This document shows positions 46,838 through 59,310 of a stretch of 64,000 bases of DNA, piece after piece. The translations under genes and the position numbers were made by a program. The notes below the pieces were generated by a model. It was not told where the DNA came from. It was given only the letters and a program-made list of their open reading frames with translations, and made no database searches. The stretch's first letter is position 1, and the number at the start of each line of letters is the position of its first letter. Source of the stretch: Tetranychus cinnabarinus (taxonomy: Eukaryota > Arthropoda > Arachnida > Trombidiformes > Tetranychidae); the NCBI GenBank assembly GCA_022266195.1, contig WHVY01000010.1, forward strand, positions 880,501 through 944,500, written 5' to 3'.

Positions 46838-46916
46838 TCAAAGTGATGAAAAAACAAGTGGGAATCTCTATGAGAATCATATGATTACATTACTAATTAT
46901 ATTTTGTCTGAGTTGA
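46838..46916 (+). ncRNA. Box C/D snoRNA candidate E
   Basis: Terminal stem TCAA/TTGA, box C GTGATGA (46843-46849), C'-like ATGATTA (46880-46886) and box D CTGA (46908-46911). A GTGGGAATCTC stretch could be a D' guide for a 28S segment; this is not verified. Confidence 0.5.
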
Positions 46917-47000
46917 TATTTAAAAGACAGGAAACCAAACCAATTAGTTCTATGCTCATATTGTTTTTTATCTTTATAGATTAATTTTTATGGTTAACCC

Positions 47001-49473
47001 TGCCGGTTGAATTGGCGAAAAAATAATTCTTGAGTTTCATCGTTGGAGCTGATGTTACACTGATATGGAAGAGCAATTCTAATTGGTGAAATGCTCATTT
47101 AATCCAATCAATAAAACTTCGGTCACTCCAATGAACCGCTAATTTATACAGAAAAGCAGATCATTTCTTTTAGACATTCTACTCTTGGGCAACCAGTAAT
47201 CAAAGTGAAAGACCCAAATCAAATCTCAACTCTTCTAAAAAATGTAAACAAAAGCATTCATTGTTGATTTATCGATAAATAAAATTTTTCACTTTCAATC
47301 TTATTTGATTTATTAATCAATTGAACAATTTGGGATGAATAGTGATGGGGAAATGCTTGTAAATAACCTGAAAATGAGGACAAATATCAATAGCTCAAGT
47401 TAAGATATATTTAGATTTAGACCAAACCAGATCATAATCATTCTAGTGTCCGAGTTTCACTTTTAGACCTTTATATTTTCAAGAATTATAATCTTGATTG
47501 TGACAAATGGACAAATTTGAATCCTGATTTACTTTTAATCTTAATTTAACTTGATCTTGAATTCATTAATCACTAATACTAAAATTCAATCTCTCAGGCT
47601 GATTGTTGGAAATGTAAATTACAACAATTGTAATGTTGAGCTGAAGTGTATTGATTGCCTTAAAGCTTAAAAACCATTAATCAGCCAATCATTGAACATT
47701 GACTTAAGTAAACCATGAAAATTGATTTGATCATTGTTTATCAAACTGTTAACCTGGTCAAGTTGAAGTCAATAATATCGACTGACTTAGGTTGGTGTGA
47801 ATTAATTGCTTGAATTAACTTGTTAACTTGACTCAAGAAAGTACCATTAAAGGCATTGAATATAATTTGTCGGTAGAGATGAGATCTAAATTGTTCCCAT
47901 TAAACCTAAATTAAAATGATGCTAATGAGGTTGAAAATGTGAACAAACCTTAAAAATAAGACGATTTAATTTAATCCACCCAATGATGGCCGTTAAAAAT
48001 AATAATCATTTGCAGAATGGAAATGCAAACAATCATTCAAATAATATACATTGTTAATGATGATCAACCTATTCAAATGATTAATTATAACCCAAACTGT
48101 TGCTCTTATAAAGGGTGTTACACCGTTTTAATATAATTTTCATACTAAACTCATCAACATTTGCTTCATCTTCATCTTAATATCAACATTGCCATTTGTA
48201 TCAAAATTTGAATCAACTGTAAAAGCTCGGCAATTCTCGGTGATGATTGTGACTAAATTAGATCATTTATTTAGATTCATCATCAACTTGAATGTTATAT
48301 TTCAAGTCAATTGATTGCAAGTGATGAATACGTTATGAGATGAGCTACAGTCTGTATGTTGACTTACAAGTATTATTGTCTTTGCTTGGCCTGTTTACCG
48401 TTTAGGTAACAAAGCTCAAGATTCAAACATCATTAAACATTTCAATTGCTGTAAAAATGATGAGTCTTTTAGTTAATTAATTAAGCTTAAAAGGTAATAA
48501 AACTGCTGATGGGATGCAAGTTTATTATTGAAAAAGAGTTACACAGCTGAGATCAATTGGAATTACCATGATTAATGTTACACCCAAAGAGTTAACGTGT
48601 TCCATTTTTTCTCAGCTCATTTCTTTGTCTATTTTTTGTTCTATTACTCTTTTGGACATTAAAAGTGCGATTCAATTGCAACAAATTAATCATCAGTTTG
48701 TTTTTGGGCGCAACTAAACTCTGACTGTAACTGTTAAGCCCACAAGCATAACAAGTTAAGATAATTTTTTCTGTTCAACTTCTTCCCACTGAAAGGTTCC
48801 ATTTTTATTTTGTCAATGTTTTCATCTTTAACCTGGCTAACTGATTATCATATTCAATAATATTATACAATTATGATTAATGAACCTTAAATTGTTTACC
48901 TTTGTCACATATTTTCATTGAAGCCTTTACAACTTGATCTGAAACGAGTTAAATTGGTAAAATAATGTTCATCAAGTTTCATGTTTGAGATTAAAAAAGT
49001 ACATTATTTGAGACTTTATTGAGATTTTTGCTTTATTGCTTTGAAATTTCGCATTTAAGTGAATTATGTTCAAATTTTGAACAAAAAGTGATTGAAAAAC
49101 ATCATTAAAACTAAATATAAAAATTGTAGATAAAAAGTTAATCGGACAACGGACACTTTAAAATAAAGTGAAAAAAAGGAGACGAATAAAGATGATAAAA
49201 TGTTAATCCAAGAAAAAGTGAATAGATTATAGCAAATTCATATCAATTTTCGTTTAAAATATTAATAATAGTTTAAAAAAATCAACATTAATTATTACCT
49301 AAATACCCATAATTACATGATAAGTATAATAATAAATATAGACGATTAGAATTTGATTTTTTTTCCTTTTCCTCTGTTACACTTTTCAAGTTTTATATTA
49401 ACAAATCGGAAGGACACATGCAATGTTTGAACAATTGGCGCTTTTTTGCCACAAAAATACTGGTAACAGATAA
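47001..49473. other. Long intergenic region, no gene seen
   Basis: AT-rich, with no recognisable coding or RNA gene. The right end is Dorsal 3' UTR. Confidence 0.4.
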
Positions 49474-51606
49474 TCACAGATGAGAAGTACGATTGTCATG
49501 AAGAGTATTGGGATCATTATTAAGGTTAATAGTACCGCTATTGCTGATATTTACATTATTGCCAGAATCCATCATGACTAACCAATTATTGAGACCTATG
49601 TCACGTATAAGTTCATGTGAATCTATATCGAGGTCCAAACTGTCCAATTTAGAGGATAAAGTACCTTCAACTTCGTTGTTGTTTAAATTATCAACGGATG
49701 GGATCATTGAAGGTATAGGATGTTGATGAGATTGAGTGAAACCAGAACTTGGTTGTGCTTGATACGATGAATTTAACGAAGAAACAGGTTCTACAAAATT
49801 GTTAGACATTGCAACGGGAGATAAATTTGGAAGGAAATTATTAGATGAAGGTGAAATGAAATTGTTTTCAGTTAGTTGTTGATTTAAATTGGATGGATTT
49901 AAGTTGTCAGAACAAATCTGAAAAGATTGAGATTGTTTAGGTTGCAAGAGATGTTGATTGGACGTTGAGGGTTTCATCGCGCCCATGTCAATTGAGCTTC
50001 TAGGCGAAGAAGAATAGTGTGGTGACAATGAATACGATATTGTTTGAGGAATCGCAGAAGGGGTTGACTGGACCAGTGGTTCTTGTATACAATGAGAAAG
50101 TGAGGTAGGTGATGGAGAGTTCACCATGTTGAGATTGTAAGTAGGAGATCTACGTTGGGTACCTAAAGATGTACCCAGAGATGAGCCTGGGGCTTGAGAG
50201 AAATCATTCCACTGTGATTGTTCCGATTGTGCATCAACTTCGATTCTATCAGGTATTGCAGGTGACACAGGTTCTTGAGGTCTAAGAGGGCTTCTAGAAG
50301 AACTAGGATAACCAATGGGAGATAGTCGACGAGATTGAGTGGATTGAGATTGAATCTGGCTCATAATAGAGGAGTTGTCTTTCAGGTAACGATCTATACA
50401 ACCACTCTCTTCGACTTTTTGCCTTTTCCGGGTAAGCCCATCAGGATCTATTCCTTTGGGTAAAAATTGAAATTGTCTTGGTTCACTTGTATGACCATCA
50501 CTTGGTCGTCTCAATTGAATGTTCACTGTAACAGGCTGGGAAATGTTTTCATTGTAATATTTGGGCGATCGAAATGAAATGGCAACTTGTTTATGGACAT
50601 CATTGGGCTGAAAATCAGCATAACCTTCCCAAATAATTTGACCTTTTGATTCTTCATAAAAACGAACTTGAATGTCATCCTTGGCAACTCTATCGCACAA
50701 CAAAATGATTTCTTTGCCGCCAGTAACCGAAGCAGAAAAATGACTCAGTTTGGTTATAATAAGGTCAGACATTGCTTCTACAATGAGAAATAGATAAAAA
50801 AATAGAAAGAAAAAAAATATTAATATGCAAATTTTTGCAGGTTAGTGAATAGTTGAATGATACAAGAAAGACAAAGGCTGGGTTGATGAGCTAAGCTCAA
50901 TGAAACTTACTTTTGTCGTAGATTGGGTCAGAAACAATTGGTTTAAGGGGAACAGTGAATTTGTCCTTTTCTGAGCCTTCAACAAAAACTTGGAAACAAA
51001 GGCGCACAACATTTAGATCAATACTTGAGGCTTGATTTTTGTGAGCAAAACCAGCTATAAATAAATTAAAATGGACCAAAAAAGGATGATAAATAATGAA
51101 GTATATAATTAATAATGAGCGTAAATTGTTTATTGTAAGAACAAAAAAAAGGATTAAATAAATGAATAGTTGCACTTACTCCGGAAGGGATCAACCTTGA
51201 TCGATTCACGTAACTTCAACGATTCTTCAATGTCTTTACGTTTGACACACTGAATTCCAAGTGAAGTGAAACTGCAAATCATATCAGAATTGTTAATCAC
51301 CATGGTACAGACGCCCTTTTTACAGCCATCTTTACCAACTAAATTGTGAGGATGAGGACGATAAGGAAAGTCTTTAGTAACACAAGAAACAACGACAACT
51401 GCAGGACCTTTGAAAGACTCTATTTGGATAGTTGGATAAGTTTTATTTTCCGGTGTCGAGTTAGCCCCAGGAATGGATCCAGCTGAACGACCCTCACACT
51501 CATAGCGAAATCTTAATGCACATCGAGCTGGTTGCTCCAAAATCTTTACACGAGGTCCACCATAATCCTCGGCGTAATTATCAGGCATCATCATAGAGAG
51601 ATTCAT
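49474..51606 (-). CDS. dl: Dorsal-type NF-kB/Rel transcription factor
   Basis: Exons 51180-51606, 50911-51054 and 49474-50777 give 624 residues. A Rel factor of Toll signalling that moves to the nucleus when its IkB inhibitor is degraded. Seen: DNA recognition loop RFRYECEGRSAGS at 32-44, RPHPHNLVGKDGC, the SLGIQCVKR segment, RHR-C with SIDLNVVRLCFQVF and the IYDKKAMSDL junction, RRPSDG, and a nuclear signal RKRQK near 307. A long Ser/Gln/Asn/Pro-rich transactivation region follows. There are no ankyrin repeats, so it is Dorsal rather than Relish type. Start set at MNLSMMM; an extra upstream exon is possible (53319-53355). Confidence 0.95.
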
Positions 51607-54286
51607 TATAAATTAAAAATCGTAAGCAGAATAAAAAAGTCTCCTAGATTTGAGTTCATTAAATTGCTTTCAAATGAGTACCTGCAGATTAAAAGAAACA
51701 AAAATGAGTTAAAATTGAATTGAGTTAAACAGATTTTTTCAATAGGACTAATCAAAAGGTTTAGCTTTTTGTCCATGTAAAAATAATCAAAATGAATTAC
51801 AATTGAACCAAAAGAGGTTCAAACATTCGTTCAATTTAGATCTGAATGCATTTTGAGCGTTTCAAGAGGAACAATTAATGACAAAACCAATCAACTTCAC
51901 CGTTCAACGCACCAAAATAATTGTAAAAGTACCTTCACACTAAAAATTGTATTTATAGCTTGTAATTTTTGTCAGCCTCTGAAATTAATTTGCAATTAAA
52001 AATTAATATTGAAAAATATAACAAAAAATTACAAATACGTTGCCATACAAATCAAAATTTTGGTTACTATTTTGAAGTACTAACGGCTTAACAAAACCAC
52101 TAACAAGTGTAAGCTGAATAAGTGAAACTCTGATCAAATCATTGAAAAATTGGATCGTGTTCACACTGTGAATAAACAAATTATTGTATTTGATTGATAT
52201 AAGTTGCAGCTTTTACTCTTTTATATTAACCGTTGATCTTTATTGAATTCAGTTTTGATTGAATAGCCTATTGTTCAGTTTTTGATCAATAATCAATGTA
52301 AACTAGGTTGTTTAAAAGTTTACCTATTCCCATTAAATTGGGTTTAAATGAGTAAATATGCGAAAAGAGATTTCATTGGATTTGTATAACCCTTCAAGAC
52401 GCTTGTTTTCCCTTATTTGGAGAATTATTTTGTATGAATTTGAGTGAACATGAAATGAATGGACAAGAAAGGAAAGCAAGGACAAGAAGAAAAATGGGAA
52501 AGAGAAAGAAAGAGAAGGTGAAAAAAGAATTAGAGAAGAAAAAATCAAAACTTGAAAGTGTGAGTGAAGAGAGTTCAGGAGAAAAACAAGTAAATATGTT
52601 TAGATTTGAAACTAAAACTAATTTTTTTCAGCATAAGAGATGCAGTTAAATTTGGCGGAAGAGAGAGAGAAAGAAGAAAGAAAGAAAGAAAGAATGTAAT
52701 TTAAGACAAAAAAGACAAGAAACAAGACAAAGAAAGAGAGAGAAATAAAAAAGAGAAAGAGACAAGGAAGAATGAAAAAGAAGAACGAAAACCTGAAACT
52801 TCATCAGCGTAGTAAGACTCTTGAGGGATTTTTTCGCCGTAGGTTCAATGCAGAAAACCTTTAAATATCTTCAATCGAATCACAGAGTTGGTAGAGATAT
52901 GAGATAATGATTCAATAATTTCAATAAATGATAACCTCATATTCGCCTTGTAAGCTACTTCATGGTGGGGAGTGATTACGAATTATGGACCAGTCTGATG
53001 ATGAACCTAGTTTCAACTTCAACAAAGTTTCAACCTTTAAAGGAACATTTCTTTCAACTGAACAGATTGACGGAACAAAGCTTGTTGTCGTAAAACAAGC
53101 TTAAATAAAAGGAAATGTTACTTATTCTGTGTTAATATAAAATAATTTCAAACTACAGTGGGAACAAACGGAAACAATTTCATCAGTTTCTCACCTTTAG
53201 CTGTTTTGCTCAGTAAATATTGTCTGAAACAAATTCACGGGTAAAGTTGAACAAGTAAAAAGAAGAATTTTAAACGAAAGAAAAAAGGCCGATTATTAAT
53301 AACAACAGTAATACTCACCATAATCTTGATTTAAGCCTTGGACATTGTCCGTCATAATAGTAATGTGAGAGAAGCAGGAATACTATTAAGGTAATGTAAA
53401 GGTAATGACGGAATAAAAAATAGTAGAAACAATAAGTAGACGGGACAAAATGTTTTAATTGTTGAGTAAAACTTTTAACTATTTGACTTCACAGGAAAAA
53501 TTTAACTATTAACCATCAGGGATAAAATTTAATTAACCAGAATTAACCACAATCAAAGATTAAGAAAAGAAGAGACAGAGAAAAAAGATAAACAACTTTA
53601 ACAAGCTTTCACAAACTTTAACTCATATCTGTAGCTTTAGGAGTTCAAGCCACATCCTACTTATGTAACCCGCTTCATTTAAAAAGATGTTAATTTTACA
53701 AAAAAATGTGTAAAACTTGATTCCAATTGAAAACCACAGAAAAGTAATCAAGTTGTAAAATTCAGAATTTAGCTTAATCGATTTTCTATTTTCGCCATAT
53801 CAAAGAAAACACTTTTTCAAGTGGATTGGTGAAATACTTCAAAGCTTTCACTTCGTACCGTTCAAGAGTTGATATCGAAACCGTCTTAGATTTTGAGTGT
53901 TATTGAATATTTTGTTGTTCAATGAGGGAACAACAAATGACCAAATGAATCTGAATTCATGATTTTTACCATTGCTTTTCAATGGCAACATTTGGAAAGC
54001 CTGAAAGCAAATTGCAACGAAATCTTGCTTCTTTACTATACAATTTGTTGGAAAACGGAATTCATTTTTTTTCGTTTTTTAATTGAATTAAGTAAGGATT
54101 TAATTTATGATGGTCTTACAATGTATAGATGATTTTACCATCATCAGAGTGATTAGTTTGACGGTGCTGTTGTTAAAAAAATAAAATTATGAGCAACTTG
54201 CTGTTTTTGTTGCTTTTGATCGAGATGCGATTCATTTTAAGGTGAGTTATGATAAATTATTTAGGTTTATTTATCGCTTGGTAAAG
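51607..54286. other. Dorsal upstream region
   Basis: Mostly non-coding and presumably regulatory. A GA-rich, low-complexity tract spans about 52440-52790. A possible extra Dorsal exon is listed separately. Confidence 0.4.
53319..53355 (-). other. Possible alternative first exon of Dorsal
   Basis: ATG at 53355 opens MTDNVQGLNQDY followed by a strong donor (TATG|GTGAGT). No acceptor that keeps it in frame with the 51606 start was found; joined to the CTGCAG acceptor near 51682 it would meet stops. It may be a 5' leader exon. Confidence 0.3.
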
Positions 54287-57200
54287 TTATTTTTTCCTAA
54301 AAGCAAAATAGTCTCCTGTTGGATCTTCAACCCAGGGATAGTTTTGTGGACATTCAGCACATGTATGTAAACGAATAGTTTCACCAGGAAGTTCCCTAGA
54401 GGTGAGGGCACATTGATTTGGCAGACTACAGTAAGGTAAACCTTTAACCTCACACTTTTCCTTCCATGGAGCAAAATCGTTAATCTTTTGAATTTCAGTT
54501 GGAGATTGCATCCATTGAAGGACTTGGGTCATTGTGACAAAGTAAACATCTTTCTTCTCCAACATTTCATCAATCCATTGGATGAAAGCGTCAAGGTACT
54601 CGGGTGTTGTTTTCAACCATGAAGCATGGAAGAAGAGACCAAGTGGAGCTCGGTTAGTCTTGTAATGACGATCAAAGTTGTGATTCAAGAAATTGTAAAA
54701 CTGTTCACCGGAGATAATGTTGGTGCAAGAATCAATCATAGAGCATCCAGACAGTTCTTCATCAAATTTGGGATCATCTCGACGATCAAGCTCATTCATT
54801 ACCATTTCCCAGACGGCGTGGGAACGTGTTGGACAATTTTGACCATTGCCGTGACATTTGTGTGGCATTCTGAAGTATAAAGTGTAAGGCCAAAGAGGTG
54901 GGTTGGAGAGAGGAGCCGTGATTGAGGAATCATAAAGGAAAGCTTGTTCTTCCATCATGAAGAATTGATTGTTTCCACCAACTCTCAAGTATGGAGCTCG
55001 GACACCAACAATTGAGTTATCAGTAATGTTGGCAAACTTTTCAATGATCAACCTGACACCAGCCATTTCTTTAGCCCATGTTTCAACTGAAGCTTCACTC
55101 CAATATTTTTCATCATTCTTGTGGGTGATTGAATGAGCAGAAATTTCATGACCTCTTCGGTGTACTTCCTGGACTGCCGAGTAATTGGTATATTTATGTG
55201 AGACAAAGAAGGTGCTCTTGATGGAACATCCATTTGGATTGTTTCGTCCTTCCTTAAACAATTTCTCGTACACATCAATGTTATTATTATTGATGGCACC
55301 ATCGAAGGTAATCATAACCATTTGAGGTGTGTTGGCAGGCTCAAGACGAGCAGGAATTTGAGTTCCATCAGCCGAGCAAAAGCAATCAGGAAGGACACAT
55401 TGACTCTGGTCACAGGGTGGTGCTCGGTTTGGATCTTTGTCGACAGCTAATCAAGGAGAAAACCAAATTGTGGAGAAAAAAGGAAAGACAAGAAAAAAAA
55501 AGAAAACGAAAGATCATTATAAAAGAAAGATAAATTATAAACAGGTTAGCACGTTACGTAAAGCTTCTTTGACCTGATTTCAGGCTGACTTAGCTCAGTC
55601 ATTTTGTACCCGGTATATCATTCGTAATGGAAAGTAAAATTGACCTGATCCCGATATATCTTGTTTTTAGTTATACTCAAAGAAGAAGAAGAAGAAGATG
55701 GATGATGACGAACAAGAAAAGAGTGTTGGTGTAAGAATGAAGATCTTGAATTCGAGAAATTGTAAGTATTATTGATATGTACCTTCATTGAGACCGGTAT
55801 AAGATAATATTTGTGTTTTTGGGGCTGATTTTTATTCTCATCTTTTCTTTTATTCCTTCTTCTCTCTCTCGCTCTTTTCACTCTAACAGTCAAGTTTCTT
55901 TAAGTGAGAGATTCGCTTGAATGGCCTGAATGGACGAAAAACACTAAAGCAGGGAACATTGAAAAGATGGTAATGATGAGCGCTTCCAATGGAAACACAA
56001 GAGACAATAAAGATCGTTAAAGAAGTTGTTGAAGAAACTGCATTTTACAGGTTAAGGAGGAAAAAACATTTTCTAACAAGAGTAAACTTCCTTATTCCTT
56101 TTGGGTTCAATTTTTTTTCTTGTTTCTTCATTTTCTTTGAAAAGGAAAAATCAATTGATTGTAATTTTGACCTGTGTTGATTCGTGTTTGGCACGTGTCA
56201 ATACGTGCCATTTCATCGAGACACACCTTACATTTTCATGATATAATTGGTTAACCATTTGTTGCAGTTTTGATTGTTTTGATAAGAAACCTTTAGCATT
56301 ACTCACTACAAGCATTTTCATCAGATCCATCCGCACAATCTGGCGTTCCATCACAGAATTTTTCCTTCTCAATACAATTCTTGTCTCCACAAGCCAACAT
56401 TCCTTCTTTAGTACAGAATGGTGTATCGGTGGCAAGAAGAGGTGTTGCTAATCGCGGCTCTGTAATGATAACGACGGAAAAAAAGTAATGAAATCAAATT
56501 GTTTCACTTCAAATACATTAAAGTCTCAAAAATGAATTTCATGAGCAAACTATCGATATTAATGCAATAAAACTTCACCATTTGTATATTAATTACCGTT
56601 AAAAGTATCATTCGTTTAAGCAATCAGACTCAGTATCGATGAACTGTTCCAATAACTGGATAAGTAAATGACTTTACCCGTAAATTTATTCACCTATCAA
56701 GCTGTGAATAGACTTGATTTCATCTTAAATGCTATATTTGAATTGTACTCATCTAATTTTCATGCATTGACATCACATTAAACTGGTTAAGTGTTGCAAA
56801 ATGAAAAGTGAAACTGAATCAAAATGAGTATTTTCATGATTTACTCGCTTTAAATGTTAATTTAACTGTAGCTTAATAGTCGACACTCGATTTAGCTATC
56901 GTTTCAATATCCTTAATGAGTACTGATCAACAGCTGGATACTTTCATACAAAAAAATGAATTTCTTACTTTCTAATTGTCCACAATTTTTAACATTTGAT
57001 TTCCAATCACATGTTTGCCTTTCAATATCAAAGGCAAGACCAGAGGGACACCTTAAAGCCAATAAACCTTGAACTGAACAACGGACAACATCCCGACAGT
57101 CATCATCAGTAGTTAAACGAAAGTATTCCGAAGGAGGTCGACCTCTGCACAGTTCGGCTTCATTCTCATTTTCAATTTGACGCTTTTTGATGGAGATTGA

Positions 57201-57364
57201 CTGACCTATTAAACAAAGACGGACACAGGCAAGAAACAATGAAAATTAGGTAAACAACTTGATAAAAACAACACTTGGATGAAAGATTGAAATTATAAAC
57301 GCTTACATTGATGTATAATGAGTAAAGTTGAAATTAAAGTCAGCAATGGTTTAAGATTTATCAT
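54287..57364 (-). CDS. Chitin deacetylase with peritrophin and LDLa domains
   Basis: Exons 57307-57364, 56969-57205, 56307-56459 and 54287-55446 give 535 residues. Secreted: signal peptide MINLKPLLTLISTLLIIH. Then a CBM14 chitin-binding domain (about 36-98), an LDLa module with CDGTPDCADGSDENAC (about 114-148), the linker DPNRAPPCDQSQCVLPDC and a polysaccharide deacetylase domain. This is the group I (Serpentine/Vermiform) arrangement, which shapes cuticle and tracheal chitin. Catalytic motifs: HSITH, RAPYLRVGG and HASWL are present. Motif 1 reads TFDGA where active relatives have TFDDA, so a metal-binding Asp is lost. All splice phases agree. Confidence 0.95.
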
Positions 57365-59310
57365 GATGGTCGATAGAGCAATTGAACAACACTGAATGGT
57401 AAAGAAGAGTCACAAATGATTGGGAAAAACTGTTGATGTAAACACCAGCTTATGAGTATATCATCCGGATCGGATGATGGCGAAGTGAACAGAATGAAAA
57501 ATATTTGATCTGAGCGATTTAACAGGCGAACGTGCAAGTGAGCAAAGAATGATGATGATGATGATAAGGGATGATCAAGATGGTAGGAGCGACTAAAAAA
57601 GGTAAGATGAGGTAAAGGAGATCAGAACGCTTTTTCATTTTTAGGACGTGGGCTCAATTAAAGTACAAATTCAAATTGCTCTTTTTGATGACAAACATTC
57701 AGACAGGCGCAATTTAGCTACAATTGTGATCACTCTTATTCAATGTCAAATGTCCGCAATTAGAATCCTGTTACCTTTTAACCTAATCAATTATTGTTCA
57801 GGCCATTTCATGATCAACAATAATCTATATTTGAAAACATTTACTTTTGTTTTTATTTTTCTTCACTCTATCAATGCATCAATTGCCTGACAGTATTTTG
57901 GACCTAATTAATATGCACTATCATATTGTCCCTAAATATTAATATTAATGCTTGATATCATTAATCACTGGTCACTTAAAATGCAGCAATGTTTCCAAAA
58001 ACTGGTGTTAATCATCTTCATCAACCAACACATCTTCTGATGTTTTTAGTCAATAGTTAATCTTATATTCCGTTTCAGTTCAAAATGATTTTATGTTCAT
58101 AACAGTCTTAATTTCATAGTACAGCTGACTCTAGATTACTTCGATAATAATATTCACCAAAGAAATAATCCACTAATAGCCAATTACCTGCCTTTTTCCA
58201 GTTTTAAACACCAAGAAATATGCAAATTAAACCAAACTATTCAATGACAATACTGAATGTATTAATATAAGAAATCTAAATAGTTTGAAACACAAATTAT
58301 TTTAAAAATTATTATAATTTTTAAAGGAAAAACCTTAATATAATTGTTTTTAAAACTGTAAAACCTAGTCAACCCAAACTCACAAGTAAACTAGAGAGAG
58401 CGTTTCCAGCTCATGAAATAAAAACGCAAATCATCCACCTCTTGAAGTTTTAGCGTCTAACGCAATACTTTGAGCTATTGATACCTGGTTCAACTATTGA
58501 GTAAATTAAAAATAAGGAAAATGCATTTAAGATTTTTTGTTTGGTGTTCAAATTAAACTAAATTTTTCGAAATGTTTTCATTTAAAGTATTTTAAGCAAT
58601 TTTTTAATATTATTGAAAGGCTTTGTGAACGCAATACTTTCATCAGTTAGTTTAAATATGACTCTGTTGTCCAGCATTGGGTTTTAGGCACTTCTGCTTA
58701 ACTTGACTTGGTAAGAAAAATAAATTCAATTATCATCGGTCAATTAGCGTTCATGTTGGTAACGTCTCGATTTAAGAGCCTCATTTTGATAGCTTTAGCT
58801 GTAAGCGAAGTAGAAATTTAATGCACAGGAATCAATTGTTTTGTAAAATTTTGTTTGTCGCCATTTCTCGGGCAAGTAGATTTTATAATGAAAACCTGTC
58901 TTTTTGATAATATTCAGAAGTTTCAAAGATGTCAGTCCAGCAAAATTACAAACATTGTACAATCAACTGAGATTGTTAGTTTGTTTACTGATACGTGTAA
59001 CTTGTCCATGAGTTTTGTCATCTTTGATTTGGTATTAAAAGTTTTCAATTTAAATTCGCTTTTTATTTTTACCAAGAGTCAATAAAATGATTAATGAAAG
59101 TATATTGTTACAATCACAATATGTATAAATGCATGTCAACTTCATTTATTTGTGACAAGTTTCCTTTTAAAATACTCGAATCATCATCCATTTTAATTAC
59201 AGCTTTTTTGTTTATATTTTTGTTTGGAATACAGAATAGGATGAGTTGATCCGAATTTAGTTTCATTAAGACACTTTGGTTAATACAGATTAAGTAGTTT
59301 CCGCGCTACT
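57365..59310. other. Intergenic, no gene seen
   Basis: Chitin deacetylase promoter on the left; remainder AT-rich. Open frames such as 57648-57890 lack features. Confidence 0.4.

Larger units (their letters stand above)
45514..47000 (+). ncRNA. Putative multi-snoRNA host gene
   Basis: A series of short exons with acceptor-like ends (ATAG at 45716, TTAG at 45872, TGTAG near 46050, CCACAG near 46348, TCTAG near 46730) separates segments with paired box C and box D motifs. The only peptide, joining 45514-45538 with 45717-45787, is 31 residues (MGPPIVIQGIHSNLD...), ending at a TGA that is part of a GTGATGA. Low coding potential with intronic snoRNAs fits hosts of the Gas5/UHG kind. Exon structure is provisional. 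Confidence 0.55.

Noticed and set aside
52333..52649. Lys/Glu-rich and Ser/Phe-rich frames on both strands
   Set aside because: Product of a GA-rich low-complexity tract.
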